NCBI GenBank assembly: GCA_027459785.1
Contig: DAIDGU010000023.1
Location: forward strand, 1-64,000
Direction: 5' to 3'
Length of the DNA stretch: 64,000 bases
Source: Ktedonobacteria bacterium
GTDB taxonomy: Bacteria; Chloroflexota; Ktedonobacteria; Ktedonobacterales; JACDGC01
Part shown: one piece after another, positions 53,517 to 62,454 of the stretch
How the letters are laid out: each line of letters starts with the position of its first letter
Position numbering within the stretch: the stretch's first letter is position 1
Notes under the pieces: model-generated
Database searches by the model: none
Told to the model about the DNA's origin: nothing
What the model saw: only the letters and a program-made list of their open reading frames with translations
Program-made: the position numbers and the translations under genes

Positions 53517-54331
53517 GCCAGGCGTTCAAAAAACAGCCTCTCGAGTTTTATGGCCAATCCATTTTGACGAACCGTGAGCAGATTAAAGCTGCTTTTATAG
53601 GCGAACAATGTCCGTTTTTGCAACGCAGGTGCGTGAAGCAGCGCAAAAGTAATGCGAATCAGACAATTGGTTCCTGTACGGTTGGTTATCAAAACCACCC
53701 GCTCATCATTTGTCCCTATCGCTTCATATCTGGCAATACCATCTTTCGGAACATCATTCCACTCCTCAAGCCGAATCTTGCTTATGCCACCGTCCCCGAA
53801 GTCACCATGCCTGGAGGCAATATCGACTACTTTTTGATTGGAACGAACAATGGGACCATCGAAGATTATGCGGGCGTCGAGATTCAATCACTGGATACTA
53901 CAGGATCGGGAACGATCTGGCAGGCACGTGAAGATCTGGCGAATGGTGCTTTGCAAGATGCTTATGCCTATGGCATCAATTGGAAAATGTCGGCGAAAAC
54001 TATATTGATGCAGCTTCACCACAAAGCACTTGCTTTTGAGGCGTTGCGAAAGAAATTAATTCTAGTCATTCAGGCAGCATTTTTCGACTATATCAGCCAC
54101 GAATTTCAAACGGATCAGGTGCATGATGCCCAAGATGCCGACCCGCTCCATTTCCACATATACGATCTGCGCCCAGAGGCCGACACACTCGCGCTGTCGC
54201 TTGTCGCACGCAAAAGCACCGATATTCGTGGCGTTGAGCGGATGCTGACATTAGGACGCGCATCTCAGATTCTGGAAGAAGACATCCTTGGTCGGCTGCA
54301 AGGAAAAATGTCGCAAGCAAGCCATTTGTAG
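53513..54331 (+). CDS. NotI-family type II restriction endonuclease
   Basis: A 272-residue protein. The N-terminal part has four Cys in the order ECPFLQRRCVKQRKSN (EQC and RRC), IGSCTVGYQNHP and LIICPYRFISG, the iron-binding Cys4 motif that is unusual to NotI. The nuclease core NIDYFLIG and EDYAGVEIQSLDTTGSG gives the D...ExQ arrangement of PD-(D/E)XK enzymes with Gln in place of Lys. The start overlaps the methyltransferase stop, so the two are one operon. NotI recognises GCGGCCGC; the target here is unknown. Low GC and position suggest horizontal acquisition. Confidence 0.85.
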   Translation: MSQAFKKQPLEFYGQSILTNREQIKAAFIGEQCPFLQRRCVKQRKSNANQTIGSCTVGYQNHPLIICPYRFISGNTIFRNIIPLLKPNLAYATVPEVTMPGGNIDYFLIGTNNGTIEDYAGVEIQSLDTTGSGTIWQAREDLANGALQDAYAYGINWKMSAKTILMQLHHKALAFEALRKKLILVIQAAFFDYISHEFQTDQVHDAQDADPLHFHIYDLRPEADTLALSLVARKSTDIRGVERMLTLGRASQILEEDILGRLQGKMSQASHL

Positions 54332-54345
54332 CGCCCCCCAGAATC

Positions 54346-55614
54346 TCACCTGACCTTGGGGCGACGCGCGGGATAGACGACGCGGTGGTGTTCCGTCTGG
54401 GCGTGGTGGTCGTCGCCGCTGGGGTCGGCATGCACGATGACGCCGGCCAGTTTGGGCATTTCGTGGAAAAGCGTGTGGCGCACGTTTTCGATGATGGCAT
54501 GGCTCTGGCGCGTCGGCAGGTCGGCATCCACGGTGGCGTGCAGTTCGGCGGCCAGGCGATGGCCGATCCAGCGCACGCGCACATCGCTGACACCCTCCAC
54601 CCCTGGCACGCCCCGCGCCACCGTCGCCACCTGATCGACGAAGGCGGGGTCCACCGCGTCCATCAGGCGATACCACATCGTCTGGGCGGTGTCTTTGACG
54701 ATGAACAAGATAGCGACAGTGATCAGCAGGCCCAGGATCGGGTCCGCCAGCGGAAAGCCCAGCGCCACGCCGATCACGCCGAGCAGCACGGCCAGCGAGG
54801 TGAGGCCGTCCGTGCGTGCGTGCATGCCGTCGGCGATGAGCGCCGCGCTGCCGATCTCGCGCCCCACACGGATGCGGAAGAGCGCCACACCCTCGTTACC
54901 CAAAAAGCCGATGATCGCGGCGAGGGCGACGATGGCCAGGTTCGTAACATGTTGCCGATGGATGATCTTGAGGATCGATTCCACCGCCGCGACGATGGAG
55001 CTGGCGAAGATCATCACGACGATGACGACGCCGGCCACATCCTCGGCGCGACCATAGCCATAGGTGAAGCGGCGCGTCGGTGGCCGCTTGCTCAGCGTGA
55101 AGGCGATCCACAGCGGCACCGCCGTCAGAGCATCCGAGAAATTGTGGATCGTGTCGGCCAACAGCGCCACGCTGCCGCTGAGCAAGACCGCCAGCAATTG
55201 CAGGATGGCCGTCGCGCCCAGCCCGACCAGCCCGACCTTCACCGCCCAGATACCCCGGTCGCTGCTTTCCATCGCAGTATCGACGTTGATCTCGCTATGG
55301 CTATGACCGTGGCCGAAAGGCAGCAACTCGCTCAGCCAGCCCAGCGGCCCTGCATGTGCATGGTCGTGGTCATGCCCCCCCGCGCCGTGGCTATGCCCGC
55401 CCGCCGCGTGATCATGTTCTTCATGGTCATCATGGTTATGCGCATGGTCGCCGTGGCCGTGATCATGCGCGCCGTGGTCATGGTCGCTATGGGCATGATC
55501 ATGCACGTCGTGGTCGGCATGCGCGTGATCGTCGTGAGCATCCGATACGCCCAGGAGCGCGTCGTCATCATGGATGTGGTCGTGGGGAACGGCGTAATCA
55601 TGGGTAGGCTGCAT
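54346..55614 (-). CDS. Cation diffusion facilitator with long His-rich N-terminus
   Basis: A 422-residue metal/proton antiporter. The first 106 residues contain about 30 His mixed with Asp, for example HDHAHSDHDHGAHDHGHGDH, a presumed zinc-binding tail. Six membrane helices follow, with the metal-site motifs LLADTIHNFSDAL and LIADGMHARTDGL (HxxxD in helices 2 and 5). The cytoplasmic C-terminal domain (about 330-410) ends in another His-rich stretch. It should export Zn2+, Co2+ or Cd2+. AGGAGG precedes ATG 55614, with ideal spacing. It is convergent with the restriction gene. Confidence 0.92.
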   Translation of the reverse strand: MQPTHDYAVPHDHIHDDDALLGVSDAHDDHAHADHDVHDHAHSDHDHGAHDHGHGDHAHNHDDHEEHDHAAGGHSHGAGGHDHDHAHAGPLGWLSELLPFGHGHSHSEINVDTAMESSDRGIWAVKVGLVGLGATAILQLLAVLLSGSVALLADTIHNFSDALTAVPLWIAFTLSKRPPTRRFTYGYGRAEDVAGVVIVVMIFASSIVAAVESILKIIHRQHVTNLAIVALAAIIGFLGNEGVALFRIRVGREIGSAALIADGMHARTDGLTSLAVLLGVIGVALGFPLADPILGLLITVAILFIVKDTAQTMWYRLMDAVDPAFVDQVATVARGVPGVEGVSDVRVRWIGHRLAAELHATVDADLPTRQSHAIIENVRHTLFHEMPKLAGVIVHADPSGDDHHAQTEHHRVVYPARRPKVR

Positions 55615-55777
55615 GAATGATCCTCCTGGGACGAAATGCGGCGAGGTGGCTGCCAGGGCTTGACGCGAAAGGCATGCCAGGCTGAAAGCGGCTGGCGCGT
55701 AATCTGTATGATAGCATAAAAGATGCTACAATGGTTGAAACGCCTTGGTCCAAAGTCGCGCGGCGAAAGCGGGAAGC

Positions 55778-56479
55778 ATGCAGCAGCAACCATCACAGCG
55801 GAGCGCGTGGCGTGCGCGCCTCGTTCTCAGCACCTTCGATCTGTTGTATCACAGTCCGCCGCTCTATTGGCTGGCGAGTACGATCCCGTTCGCGGGACAG
55901 TGGCGTACCTGGCAGCGGTTGGCGCTACCCCGCCTGCGCGGGCGCGACGTGTTGGAGATCGGCTGCGGCCCTGGCTGGCTGCTGGGTGATATGCTCGCTG
56001 CTGGCTACCAGTGTCACGCCGTCGATGCCTCGCCTCAGATGGTGCGCGCCGCGCAGGCCACCCTGGCCCGCCGCAAGCTACCCCACGACGCCGCCACAGT
56101 ACAACTGGCGCGCGTGCAGGCGCTGCCGTTCCCCGACGCCGCCTTCGATTGCGTCGTCAGCACGTTTCCCGCGCCCTATATCGCCGATCCCACGAACCTG
56201 CGCGAGATCGCGCGCGTGCTGCGCCCCGGCGGGCGCCTGGTGATCGTGGAGGGCGCGAGCCTGGTGCCGCGCGGTCCCCTCCTGGCCCTGCTGGTGGGCA
56301 TCGCGCGCCTGGTGTATGGCCGCGCCGTGGTCGCCGGCCCTGGTGATGCCGCGCAGCTCGCCGCCCTGCGCCGGCGCATCCCGCTGGCCGAAGCCGGCCT
56401 GGTGCCGTCCCAAGAACTCGTCACCGGCCCTTTTTGGCGCGCTCACCTGGCGCTGGGCGAAAAGCCGATTGATGGATAA
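55778..56479 (+). CDS. SAM-dependent class I methyltransferase
   Basis: A 233-residue UbiE/Methyltransf_11-like protein. VLEIGCGPGWLLGDMLAAGY is motif I, CHAVDASPQMVRAAQATL motif Post I, and FPDAAFDCVVSTFPAPYI motif II; IARVLRPGGRLVIVEG is the usual motif III region. The N-terminal 45 residues could act as lid. The start ATG 55778 has only GGGAAG upstream. The gene lies divergent from the cation exporter, without other pathway genes, so the substrate (quinone, lipid or small molecule) is unknown. Confidence 0.85.
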   Translation: MQQQPSQRSAWRARLVLSTFDLLYHSPPLYWLASTIPFAGQWRTWQRLALPRLRGRDVLEIGCGPGWLLGDMLAAGYQCHAVDASPQMVRAAQATLARRKLPHDAATVQLARVQALPFPDAAFDCVVSTFPAPYIADPTNLREIARVLRPGGRLVIVEGASLVPRGPLLALLVGIARLVYGRAVVAGPGDAAQLAALRRRIPLAEAGLVPSQELVTGPFWRAHLALGEKPIDG

Positions 56480-56580
56480 GCATGCGGCAAACTGGCTGGC
56501 CTGAAATATGCCACTGCCTTCACCATCAGGGTCAACGTCATTGCCCCTGCTCCAGGGACGCGAACAACGCGGGAGGGCAT

Positions 56581-57015
56581 ATGACACGCATATTGGTCGT
56601 CAACGACACGCAAGAGATCCTCGACGCCTTTCAGATGTTGCTGGAAGATGCCGGTTACGAGGTGGTCCTGTCATCCTATGCTATCCTGAATATCAATGAG
56701 ATCACACGCATCGCCCCCGATCTCATCGTCTTGGACTACATTTTCGGCAGCGAAAAGCTCGGCTGGCAGATGCTACAATTAGTGCGGATGCACCGTGCCA
56801 CCGCAAAGATCCCGATCATCGTTTGCACCGCCGCCACGCGCGAAGTCGAAGACATCAAGGGCTATCTGCAAGCCGAAAATATCGCGCTCGTCCCCAAGCC
56901 CTTCAATATCGACATCTTTTTGGATGCGGTGCAACACGCGCTGGCCGCCTCATCGCGCACGCAACAGCAACAAACCCCAGTGGATGCCGAGGACGACGAC
57001 GAGAAGAAAACCTAG
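56581..57015 (+). CDS. Single-domain response regulator
   Basis: A 144-residue CheY-like receiver domain with no output domain. D52 (LIVLDYIFG) is the phosphorylation site, T83 (IVCTAAT) and K106 (VPKPFN) are the switch residues. The first acidic pair is N8-D9 (VVNDTQE) instead of two acids, so metal binding may be altered. The last 30 residues are Gln- and Asp/Glu-rich. GGGAGGG precedes the ATG. No histidine kinase gene is near, so the partner is encoded elsewhere. Confidence 0.88.
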   Translation: MTRILVVNDTQEILDAFQMLLEDAGYEVVLSSYAILNINEITRIAPDLIVLDYIFGSEKLGWQMLQLVRMHRATAKIPIIVCTAATREVEDIKGYLQAENIALVPKPFNIDIFLDAVQHALAASSRTQQQQTPVDAEDDDEKKT

Positions 57016-57038
57016 CGGTTCTTTCTGACGGCCACGAT

Positions 57039-57257
57039 CTATTCTTTGGGTCGTTTAAAGATCAGTTGCAGGTAGCTGGTGCCGGAACTAATATTGAACC
57101 TGCCGTGATCGATGGGTGTCGTACTCACCAGTTCCCAGCCATTGCTGCCCATCTCCGCCAAGATCTCATCCAGCGGCAGTTCGCCATCGCGGAATTCAGC
57201 CATCCACTGATTGTTTTTCGACTCGAAAGCGAGGGTCATGTATTCCCAATGCTGCAT
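57039..57257 (-). CDS. DUF4177-like small protein
   Basis: A 72-residue protein, MQHWEYMTLAFESKNNQWMA then LDEILAEMGSNGWELVST and LQLIFKRPKE. The pattern WEYxxL...LNxxGxxGWELV...FKR is typical of DUF4177. Such proteins are small alpha-beta folds of unknown role. AAAGGA precedes the ATG. It is convergent with the response regulator gene. Confidence 0.82.
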   Translation of the reverse strand: MQHWEYMTLAFESKNNQWMAEFRDGELPLDEILAEMGSNGWELVSTTPIDHGRFNISSGTSYLQLIFKRPKE

Positions 57258-57360
57258 ATGCTAGATCCTTTCAACGCTGGGGGCGCGCACGGTGTCGCCC
57301 TTTGTGAATACGTGTAGGGGCGCACCCTTGTGGTCGCCCTGGGGGTGGGGTCACTGACCG

Positions 57361-58344
57361 TTACAGATAGCGCACCGACGGCTCCGGCGGCAACTTTGCG
57401 CCGGTCTCGGCATCCGTATTCATCGCCACGTACAAGTCGTCGGGCAAGACGCGATTGGGCGTGATGCGCGTAGCATCGGCCTCGATGAACCAGCCGCGCA
57501 CGTCTTGCAGCGCCTGCCCCGTCGGCTCAGGCGCCGCCACATCACAGCGCAGGATGAGCGAGCCTGTCCGCGCGATGTGATCCATCAGCAATTCGCGCGC
57601 GCCCTCATGTTGACCGAAGGCGACGCCCGCGCTGGTGCGTTCCAAATGCATTTGCATCATATCATCGTCGGTGAGCGACGTAACATGCGCGACTGTAGCA
57701 CAATAGCCAGCCAGTTCATCCATGAATGCGGGCAGGTTGTCGATTTGCTCCAACAGCGTGCGCTGGCAACGGCGCGGTAGCGTCTGCCCTTGGAGCAGCG
57801 GTGCCAGGGGCAGGGATTGCACATGTTCGCTCACCGCGATCTCGCACTGGATGATAGTATCACCGACGATGTCAGTGAACGCGATGCCTTGATACACATC
57901 CTGCGTGGTGCGCACTTGATCGTCATATTCTTGCTGAAGATAGGTGACAAGTTGCTGATAATACTGCGGCTCTTCATGCGCTAACCGCAGCAGCGCCTCC
58001 TGGTAAAAGGGCGCGAGGAGCGTATACAATTCCTGTTGCATGCTCATGCCAAATGTCGGGTAATTCCATCCCCGTCCCGATTCAAAAGACGGCTCCCGAT
58101 AGCCGGCATATTCTTCCCAGAAATCCGCCACCGTGGGATAATTTTCCAGGATGAAGGGCATGCCAGTATCGATGATCTCGCCGCTGTCGTCCCAGGGCGG
58201 CGTCTGGGCATAATCAACGATATGCCGCGTTTTCTGCTGAAATGCCTGCGCGATCAACCGCGCGATCTCCTCGGCGCTACGGGGCAAGCTTGCTTGTATA
58301 GCCTCGACGTAGGCGTCGGCAAGCCGTGCGAATGACATCGTCAT
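57361..58344 (-). CDS. Uncharacterised protein
   Basis: A 327-residue soluble protein that I do not recognise. It starts MTMSFARLADAYVEAIQASL and contains stretches rich in aromatic and acidic residues such as DTGMPFILENYPTVADFWEE and ELYTLLAPFYQEALLRLAHE. It is mostly helical by eye, with no membrane segment, signal peptide or known motif. ATG 58344 follows AAGAAGAG and is chosen over 58407. It may be one of the lineage-specific genes. The neighbours give no clue. Confidence 0.65.
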   Translation of the reverse strand: MTMSFARLADAYVEAIQASLPRSAEEIARLIAQAFQQKTRHIVDYAQTPPWDDSGEIIDTGMPFILENYPTVADFWEEYAGYREPSFESGRGWNYPTFGMSMQQELYTLLAPFYQEALLRLAHEEPQYYQQLVTYLQQEYDDQVRTTQDVYQGIAFTDIVGDTIIQCEIAVSEHVQSLPLAPLLQGQTLPRRCQRTLLEQIDNLPAFMDELAGYCATVAHVTSLTDDDMMQMHLERTSAGVAFGQHEGARELLMDHIARTGSLILRCDVAAPEPTGQALQDVRGWFIEADATRITPNRVLPDDLYVAMNTDAETGAKLPPEPSVRYL

Positions 58345-58662
58345 AGTGATTGCTCTTCTTTCAATAAAATGGTTGTGGTCGCGCTGGCCGGCGTTGCCTC
58401 CCGTCACGGGCGTGCTGTCTCATTGTACCGCATTCTGGCAAAAGCCAAGAGAAGCAACCAAGTATATGCGCCACAATAGCTATCGCTGTGACCGTATGAA
58501 TACAGAGCGTATTACGTTTCAAGCCGATGCCAATTTTGATATGCACATTGTGTGTGGCTAGAAATGCCTTGCCCCATATCTCCTATGTGTCCCCTCGCTG
58601 CACGTCTACGCGACTATACTGGATGCAATATGGCTGCAACCGCAGCGCAGAGGAGCATCGCC
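58345..58662. other. Divergent intergenic region, 318 bp
   Basis: Lies between the minus-strand gene ending at its start 58344 and the plus-strand gene at 58663. A TATACT at 58615-58620 could be a -10 box for the right-hand gene, and TACAAT on the minus strand near 58428 a -10 for the left-hand gene; -35 boxes are poor. No RNA or gene is seen. Confidence 0.4.
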
Positions 58663-59313
58663 ATGACCGCCGCTATTGCCGCGCCCATCGGCATCATCGT
58701 CAGTTCGGATTCGCACATCCAGTATTGGTGCCAGGCATACGGGCCGCATGAGATCGCCGTGCCACCCAGCCCACAGGACTACGCCTTCGGTCAGTTCGTG
58801 CAGGTGGCGCTGCCGGGGCCGGCGGCGGAGGCGGGCGCGCGGCTCATCGGCGTCATCTACGACACCGTGCTGGTGAATCCCGCCTTCGGGTCGCTGGGGC
58901 CGCGCCTTTCCACCAGCGACGAGCAACGCGCCGTCTTCTCGCCGGACTACCTGACCGAGCGCGCCACCCTGCTGAAGATCCTGGCGCTGGGGACGCTGGA
59001 TGCAGCGAGCAACCATGTGCGCCACGGCGTGCCAGACCTGGCGCTGGAACTGGGCGCGCTCGTCGCCCCGTTGGCCGATGCCGAGGTGCGCGCCTTCCAC
59101 GTCTTCGCCGACGAGGGGCCACCCGGCGGCGACCAGCCCTACCTGCACATGGGCTACCTGCCTCAGATGATCAGCGAACGGTCCGGCTTGCTGCAACAGG
59201 CCGCCCTGCACGTCCTCGAACGCCTCCGCCGCTTGCTGCCGGAACACCAGCGCATGCTGGGCGTCGTCCAGCGCAACCTGGCGTGGAAACTTTCCGTCGA
59301 AACAGCGGGCTAG
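58663..59313 (+). CDS. HAS-barrel-like protein associated with HerA
   Basis: A 216-residue protein starting PIGIIVSSDSHIQYWCQAYG with FGQFVQVALPG and RLIGVIYDTVLVNPAFGSLG, a beta-rich first half like the HAS-barrel (HerA-ATP synthase) domain. The second half (about 95-216) is helical. AGAGGAGC precedes ATG 58663. It is followed, after a long inverted repeat, by the HerA gene, which has its own N-terminal domain. It probably works with HerA in DNA end processing or translocation, but no nuclease motif (NurA) is seen. The family call is tentative. Confidence 0.6.
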   Translation: MTAAIAAPIGIIVSSDSHIQYWCQAYGPHEIAVPPSPQDYAFGQFVQVALPGPAAEAGARLIGVIYDTVLVNPAFGSLGPRLSTSDEQRAVFSPDYLTERATLLKILALGTLDAASNHVRHGVPDLALELGALVAPLADAEVRAFHVFADEGPPGGDQPYLHMGYLPQMISERSGLLQQAALHVLERLRRLLPEHQRMLGVVQRNLAWKLSVETAG

Positions 59314-59324
59314 TTAGAAAAAGA

Positions 59325-59458
59325 GGACGGAACGCGATATGACACGAAATAGCACGAGAAGACGCGAAATCATTAGAAGATCCGGAATAGCAAGAAATAT
59401 TCTGAACGATTTCGTGTTATTTCGTGATCATCTCGCGTCATTTCGCGTTCCGTCCTTG
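59325..59458. repeat. CACGAA/TTCGTG long inverted repeat before herA
   Basis: The left arm starts GGACGGAACGCGATATGACA and the right arm ends TCATTTCGCGTTCCGTCC. The arms pair over about 45 bases with a few mismatches. Both this copy and that at 40378 are preceded by AAAAAGAGGA, so target or element ends are shared. It is about 134 bp long. Confidence 0.88.
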
Positions 59459-59473
59459 TCTTTGGAGTAAAAT

Positions 59474-61150
59474 ATGCTGCAAGCGGTGGGCATTACTAAG
59501 GGGCCGGGCGAGACGCCCCATGAATATACGTTTATCTCGCAGGACGAGGCGCAGATCCTCAAGACTGGCGAGTATGTGTGGTACGAACTGCACCACGGGC
59601 AGAACCAGGAGCCGCGCCGCGTGCTGGGGCGCATCACCGAACGCCATGCCGTGCAGCAATACCCCGACACGTTTCTAGCGGAGCCGAGCGTGCCGCCCGA
59701 CGAGATCGCCGCGTTGATCGGCTATGATCGCAGTGCCAGCGACCTTTTCGAGTTGCGCGTAGACATCATGGGCTATTACGACGAGCAGTTAGGCGCATTC
59801 ATCAATCCGTGGATTCCGCCGCCGTCGGGCCGCGCGATCTATCTGGCGGACGACGCCCTGCTGGCGACGGTGCTGAGCAAGCGGAAGCAAGAGAGCATCG
59901 GCAGCGCCCACATCGGCGATCTGCTGACGCGCGGCCCCGGCGCGGTTCCCATCGTCATCGACGTGAAAGAGCTGGTCAGCACGCACCTGGCGATCATCGC
60001 CAGCACCGGCGCGGGCAAAAGCTACCTGGCGGGCGTCCTCATCGAGGAACTCATGCGCGCCTATAATCGCGCCGCCGTCTTGATCATCGATCCGCATGGC
60101 GAATATGGCACGCTGGATGAACTGCCCAACCACGACGCCTTCACCGAGCGCGCGGCGAACGGCATGGCGATCTATCGCCCCACGACGCGCGTCTTCAAGC
60201 ATGATCAGGTGAAGGTGCGGCTGAGTACGTTGACCCTGGCGGATCTGCGCTACCTGCTGCCGGAGATGACGGACAAGCAACACCATCTGTTGTCGCGCGG
60301 CTTCCGGCGCATGCTGGACAAACGCAAGGGCAATCCGCATTGGACGGCGCAAGATCTGTTGGATGCCATCAAAGAAAGCGCCAGTGCGGGCGGCGAAGGC
60401 GAACGCGACGACTCCGGCACCATCGGCGCGCTGGAATGGAAGATCGAACAGCGCCTGCTGGATAACGAGATGGTGTTCAGCCCGTCGCACCACCTGGAAT
60501 TGCGCGAACTGTGCAAGCCCGGCCAATGCACAGTGTTGCAGATCAATGAGATCGACGAGCGCGACCAGCAGGTGATCGTCGCCACCACCCTGCGGCGGCT
60601 CTATAACGCGCGCATGGAGACGGATCGCGGCAAGGTCAGCGCGGGCGACGAGAAGCACCTGCCCTATCCGGTCTTCATCCTGCTGGAAGAAGCGCACCAC
60701 TTTGCTCCTGCTGGCGACGACGCCATCTCGACGCGCGTGCTGAAAACGGTGTTGGCCGAGGGTCGCAAGTTCGGCATGGGCGTGGGCCTCATCAGCCAGC
60801 GCCCCGGCAAGCTGAACGCCGACGTGCTGAGCCAGTGCCAGACGCAATGCATCATGCGCATCGTCAACGAACTGGACCAACATACCATCGCCACCGCCGT
60901 CGAAAGCGTCGGTCACGAACTGCTGCGCAACCTGCCCGCGCTCTCCAAGGGTCAGGTGATCATCGCCGGCAGCGCGGTGAATACGCCGGTGCTGTGTCGC
61001 GTGCGGCAGCGCATCACTCGCCACGGCGGCGAGAGCCACGACGCCCCGGCCCAGTGGCAGACCTACTTCGCCGGCGAAAGCGTCGCCGACCGCCTGCGCG
61101 CCGACGCCATCACCGTGCGCAACGACACCGGCCCACGGCTGTATCGGTGA
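59474..61150 (+). CDS. HerA-type (DUF87) hexameric ATPase
   Basis: A 558-residue FtsK/HerA-superfamily translocase. An N-terminal barrel (about 15-95, EYTFISQDEAQILKTGEYVW) is followed by the RecA-like core with Walker A AIIASTGAGKSYLAG (about 172-186), LIIDPHGEYGTL, Walker B VFILLEEAHHFAP (about 397-409) and the arginine region ISQRPGKLNADVLSQC. The C-terminal part has ALSKGQVIIAGSAVNTPVL. This is the complete architecture of HerA, which pumps DNA and in archaea works with NurA. No nurA, mre11 or rad50 gene is near. The start is ATG 59474, with GGAG six bases before it. Confidence 0.9.
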   Translation: MLQAVGITKGPGETPHEYTFISQDEAQILKTGEYVWYELHHGQNQEPRRVLGRITERHAVQQYPDTFLAEPSVPPDEIAALIGYDRSASDLFELRVDIMGYYDEQLGAFINPWIPPPSGRAIYLADDALLATVLSKRKQESIGSAHIGDLLTRGPGAVPIVIDVKELVSTHLAIIASTGAGKSYLAGVLIEELMRAYNRAAVLIIDPHGEYGTLDELPNHDAFTERAANGMAIYRPTTRVFKHDQVKVRLSTLTLADLRYLLPEMTDKQHHLLSRGFRRMLDKRKGNPHWTAQDLLDAIKESASAGGEGERDDSGTIGALEWKIEQRLLDNEMVFSPSHHLELRELCKPGQCTVLQINEIDERDQQVIVATTLRRLYNARMETDRGKVSAGDEKHLPYPVFILLEEAHHFAPAGDDAISTRVLKTVLAEGRKFGMGVGLISQRPGKLNADVLSQCQTQCIMRIVNELDQHTIATAVESVGHELLRNLPALSKGQVIIAGSAVNTPVLCRVRQRITRHGGESHDAPAQWQTYFAGESVADRLRADAITVRNDTGPRLYR

Positions 61151-61180
61151 TTGGTAGAGAGGCGGGCGATGTAAAAAGTA

Positions 61181-61408
61181 TTATTCGCCGGGCAGCGCGT
61201 CTTTGTGGCCGGTGGTGAGGTTGCCGATGGTATACCCCGCCGCGCCCAGGATGACGGTCAGCCCTAGCCAAATGCTCAGCGCCGTGCCAACCGCCATGTT
61301 ATGTAAGATGAGCGACCAGGCCAACGCAATGCCCCCGCTCAGACCGATGATCAGCCCCAAAAGGCAGCCGACATGCGCCAGGTTGCGCCCCCGCAATTGT
61401 TCCCGCAT
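61181..61408 (-). CDS. Small two-helix membrane protein
   Basis: A 75-residue protein: MREQLRGRNLAHVGCLLGLI, then GGIALAWSLI and LSIWLGLTVILGAAGYTIGN. Two membrane segments with short ends and an acidic C-terminus. The much longer open frame to 62515 is spurious because it runs antisense to the lipoprotein gene; ATG 61408 with AAGGGA upstream is the natural start. The function is unknown. It is convergent with herA. Confidence 0.75.
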   Translation of the reverse strand: MREQLRGRNLAHVGCLLGLIIGLSGGIALAWSLILHNMAVGTALSIWLGLTVILGAAGYTIGNLTTGHKDALPGE

Positions 61409-61430
61409 GATGATCCCTTGTTGTATGCTA

Positions 61431-61449
61431 GTGCCGTTCGCTACGGCAC
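61431..61449. promoter_or_regulatory. Perfect 7-bp palindrome upstream of the small membrane protein
   Basis: GTGCCGT-TCGCT-ACGGCAC lies 23 bases before ATG 61408, in the 5' leader. It could be an operator or an RNA hairpin. There is a possible promoter for the right-hand gene (TTGACG 61536, TACGAT 61560). Confidence 0.35.
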
Positions 61450-61606
61450 ATTCTGCTGGTATTGTAGCGCATGTGCAGGCGCGCTCGCCCATCCCCATAC
61501 AACTTTCTGGGGCATGTTTGGTGATTTGGGCCTCTTGACGCCGCCGCGCTCTGCCGTTTACGATCCGAGTGATACACACAAGGATTGAGAGCGAGACAAA
61601 CGACAG

Positions 61607-62344
61607 ATGAAGCGATTTTTGGGCATGCTGGCCCTGGTGATCTGCGTGGGGCTGGCCGGATGCACCAGCGTGGGCAGCGCCGGCACCAGCACCGATCCGG
61701 TGGCGAGCGACTGCAATCCCTTCCCACAGGGCAGCGGGCCATATACCTATGTGGCCATCGGCGCGTCGGACGCGGTGGGCATCGGCGCGACCTGCCCGGC
61801 AACGCAAGGCTACGTGCCGCTGCTGGGCCAGCGCATGCCGGCCCACGCGCGCGTGGTGAACCTGGGCATCAGCGGCGCGACGGTGCGGGTGGCGCTGAGT
61901 GACGAAGTCTCCTATGCGCTGGCGGCGAAGCCCAATATCGTCACCGTCTGGCTGGCCGCCAACGACTTCCGCGCGATGGAAAACGGCACGCTCACCCTGG
62001 CGACCTACACCCAGCAACTCGATCACCTGCTGGGCCAGTTGCACGCCGGTACCAGCGCCCACGTCTACGTCGCCGACCTGCCGGATCTCACCAAGCTGCC
62101 GTACTTCATCCACGGCAACGTGCCGCTGCCGATCATCGCGGCGCAGACCGTCGCCTGGAACGCCGCGATCATCGCTGTCACGGCGAAATATAGCGACATC
62201 CTGGTCGATCTCTATCACACCAATCTGGCACCGCACCCGGATTACATCTGGATCGACGGCTTCCATCCCAGCACCAAAGGTTACGCCGTCCTCGCTGGCG
62301 TCTTTTGGGCCGCGATGCAGGCGCATGGCGATCCACATGCTTAG
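61607..62344 (+). CDS. SGNH/GDSL-type esterase lipoprotein
   Basis: A 245-residue exported protein. The N-terminus MKRFLGMLALVICVGLAGCT is a lipoprotein signal with lipobox LAGC (Cys19). The mature part has VAIGASDAVGIGATC (block I with the nucleophile Ser), NLGISGATV (block II), WLAANDFRAM (block III, Asn) and IWIDGFHPSTKGYAVLAG (block V, Asp-x-x-His). All catalytic residues are present. It would deacylate sugars or lipids at the cell surface; the substrate is unknown. The upstream promoter TTGACG/TACGAT at 61536-61565 is plausible. It is a single gene. Confidence 0.9.
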   Translation: MKRFLGMLALVICVGLAGCTSVGSAGTSTDPVASDCNPFPQGSGPYTYVAIGASDAVGIGATCPATQGYVPLLGQRMPAHARVVNLGISGATVRVALSDEVSYALAAKPNIVTVWLAANDFRAMENGTLTLATYTQQLDHLLGQLHAGTSAHVYVADLPDLTKLPYFIHGNVPLPIIAAQTVAWNAAIIAVTAKYSDILVDLYHTNLAPHPDYIWIDGFHPSTKGYAVLAGVFWAAMQAHGDPHA

Positions 62345-62454
62345 CCAGCGGGTAAAAGAGTGTGATGCGATGATCGGGCAAGAATAGCGGGATGAGCTGA
62401 CAGGGCTAGTTGGTTTTCCCGATGCCACGTTATGTGCATAGAAACGAGCTTGCG

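Noticed and set aside
59474-61150. Sir2-HerA or nuclease-HerA antiphage system
   Set aside because: No Sir2, DUF4297 or other nuclease gene lies next to herA; the neighbour looks like a HAS-barrel protein.
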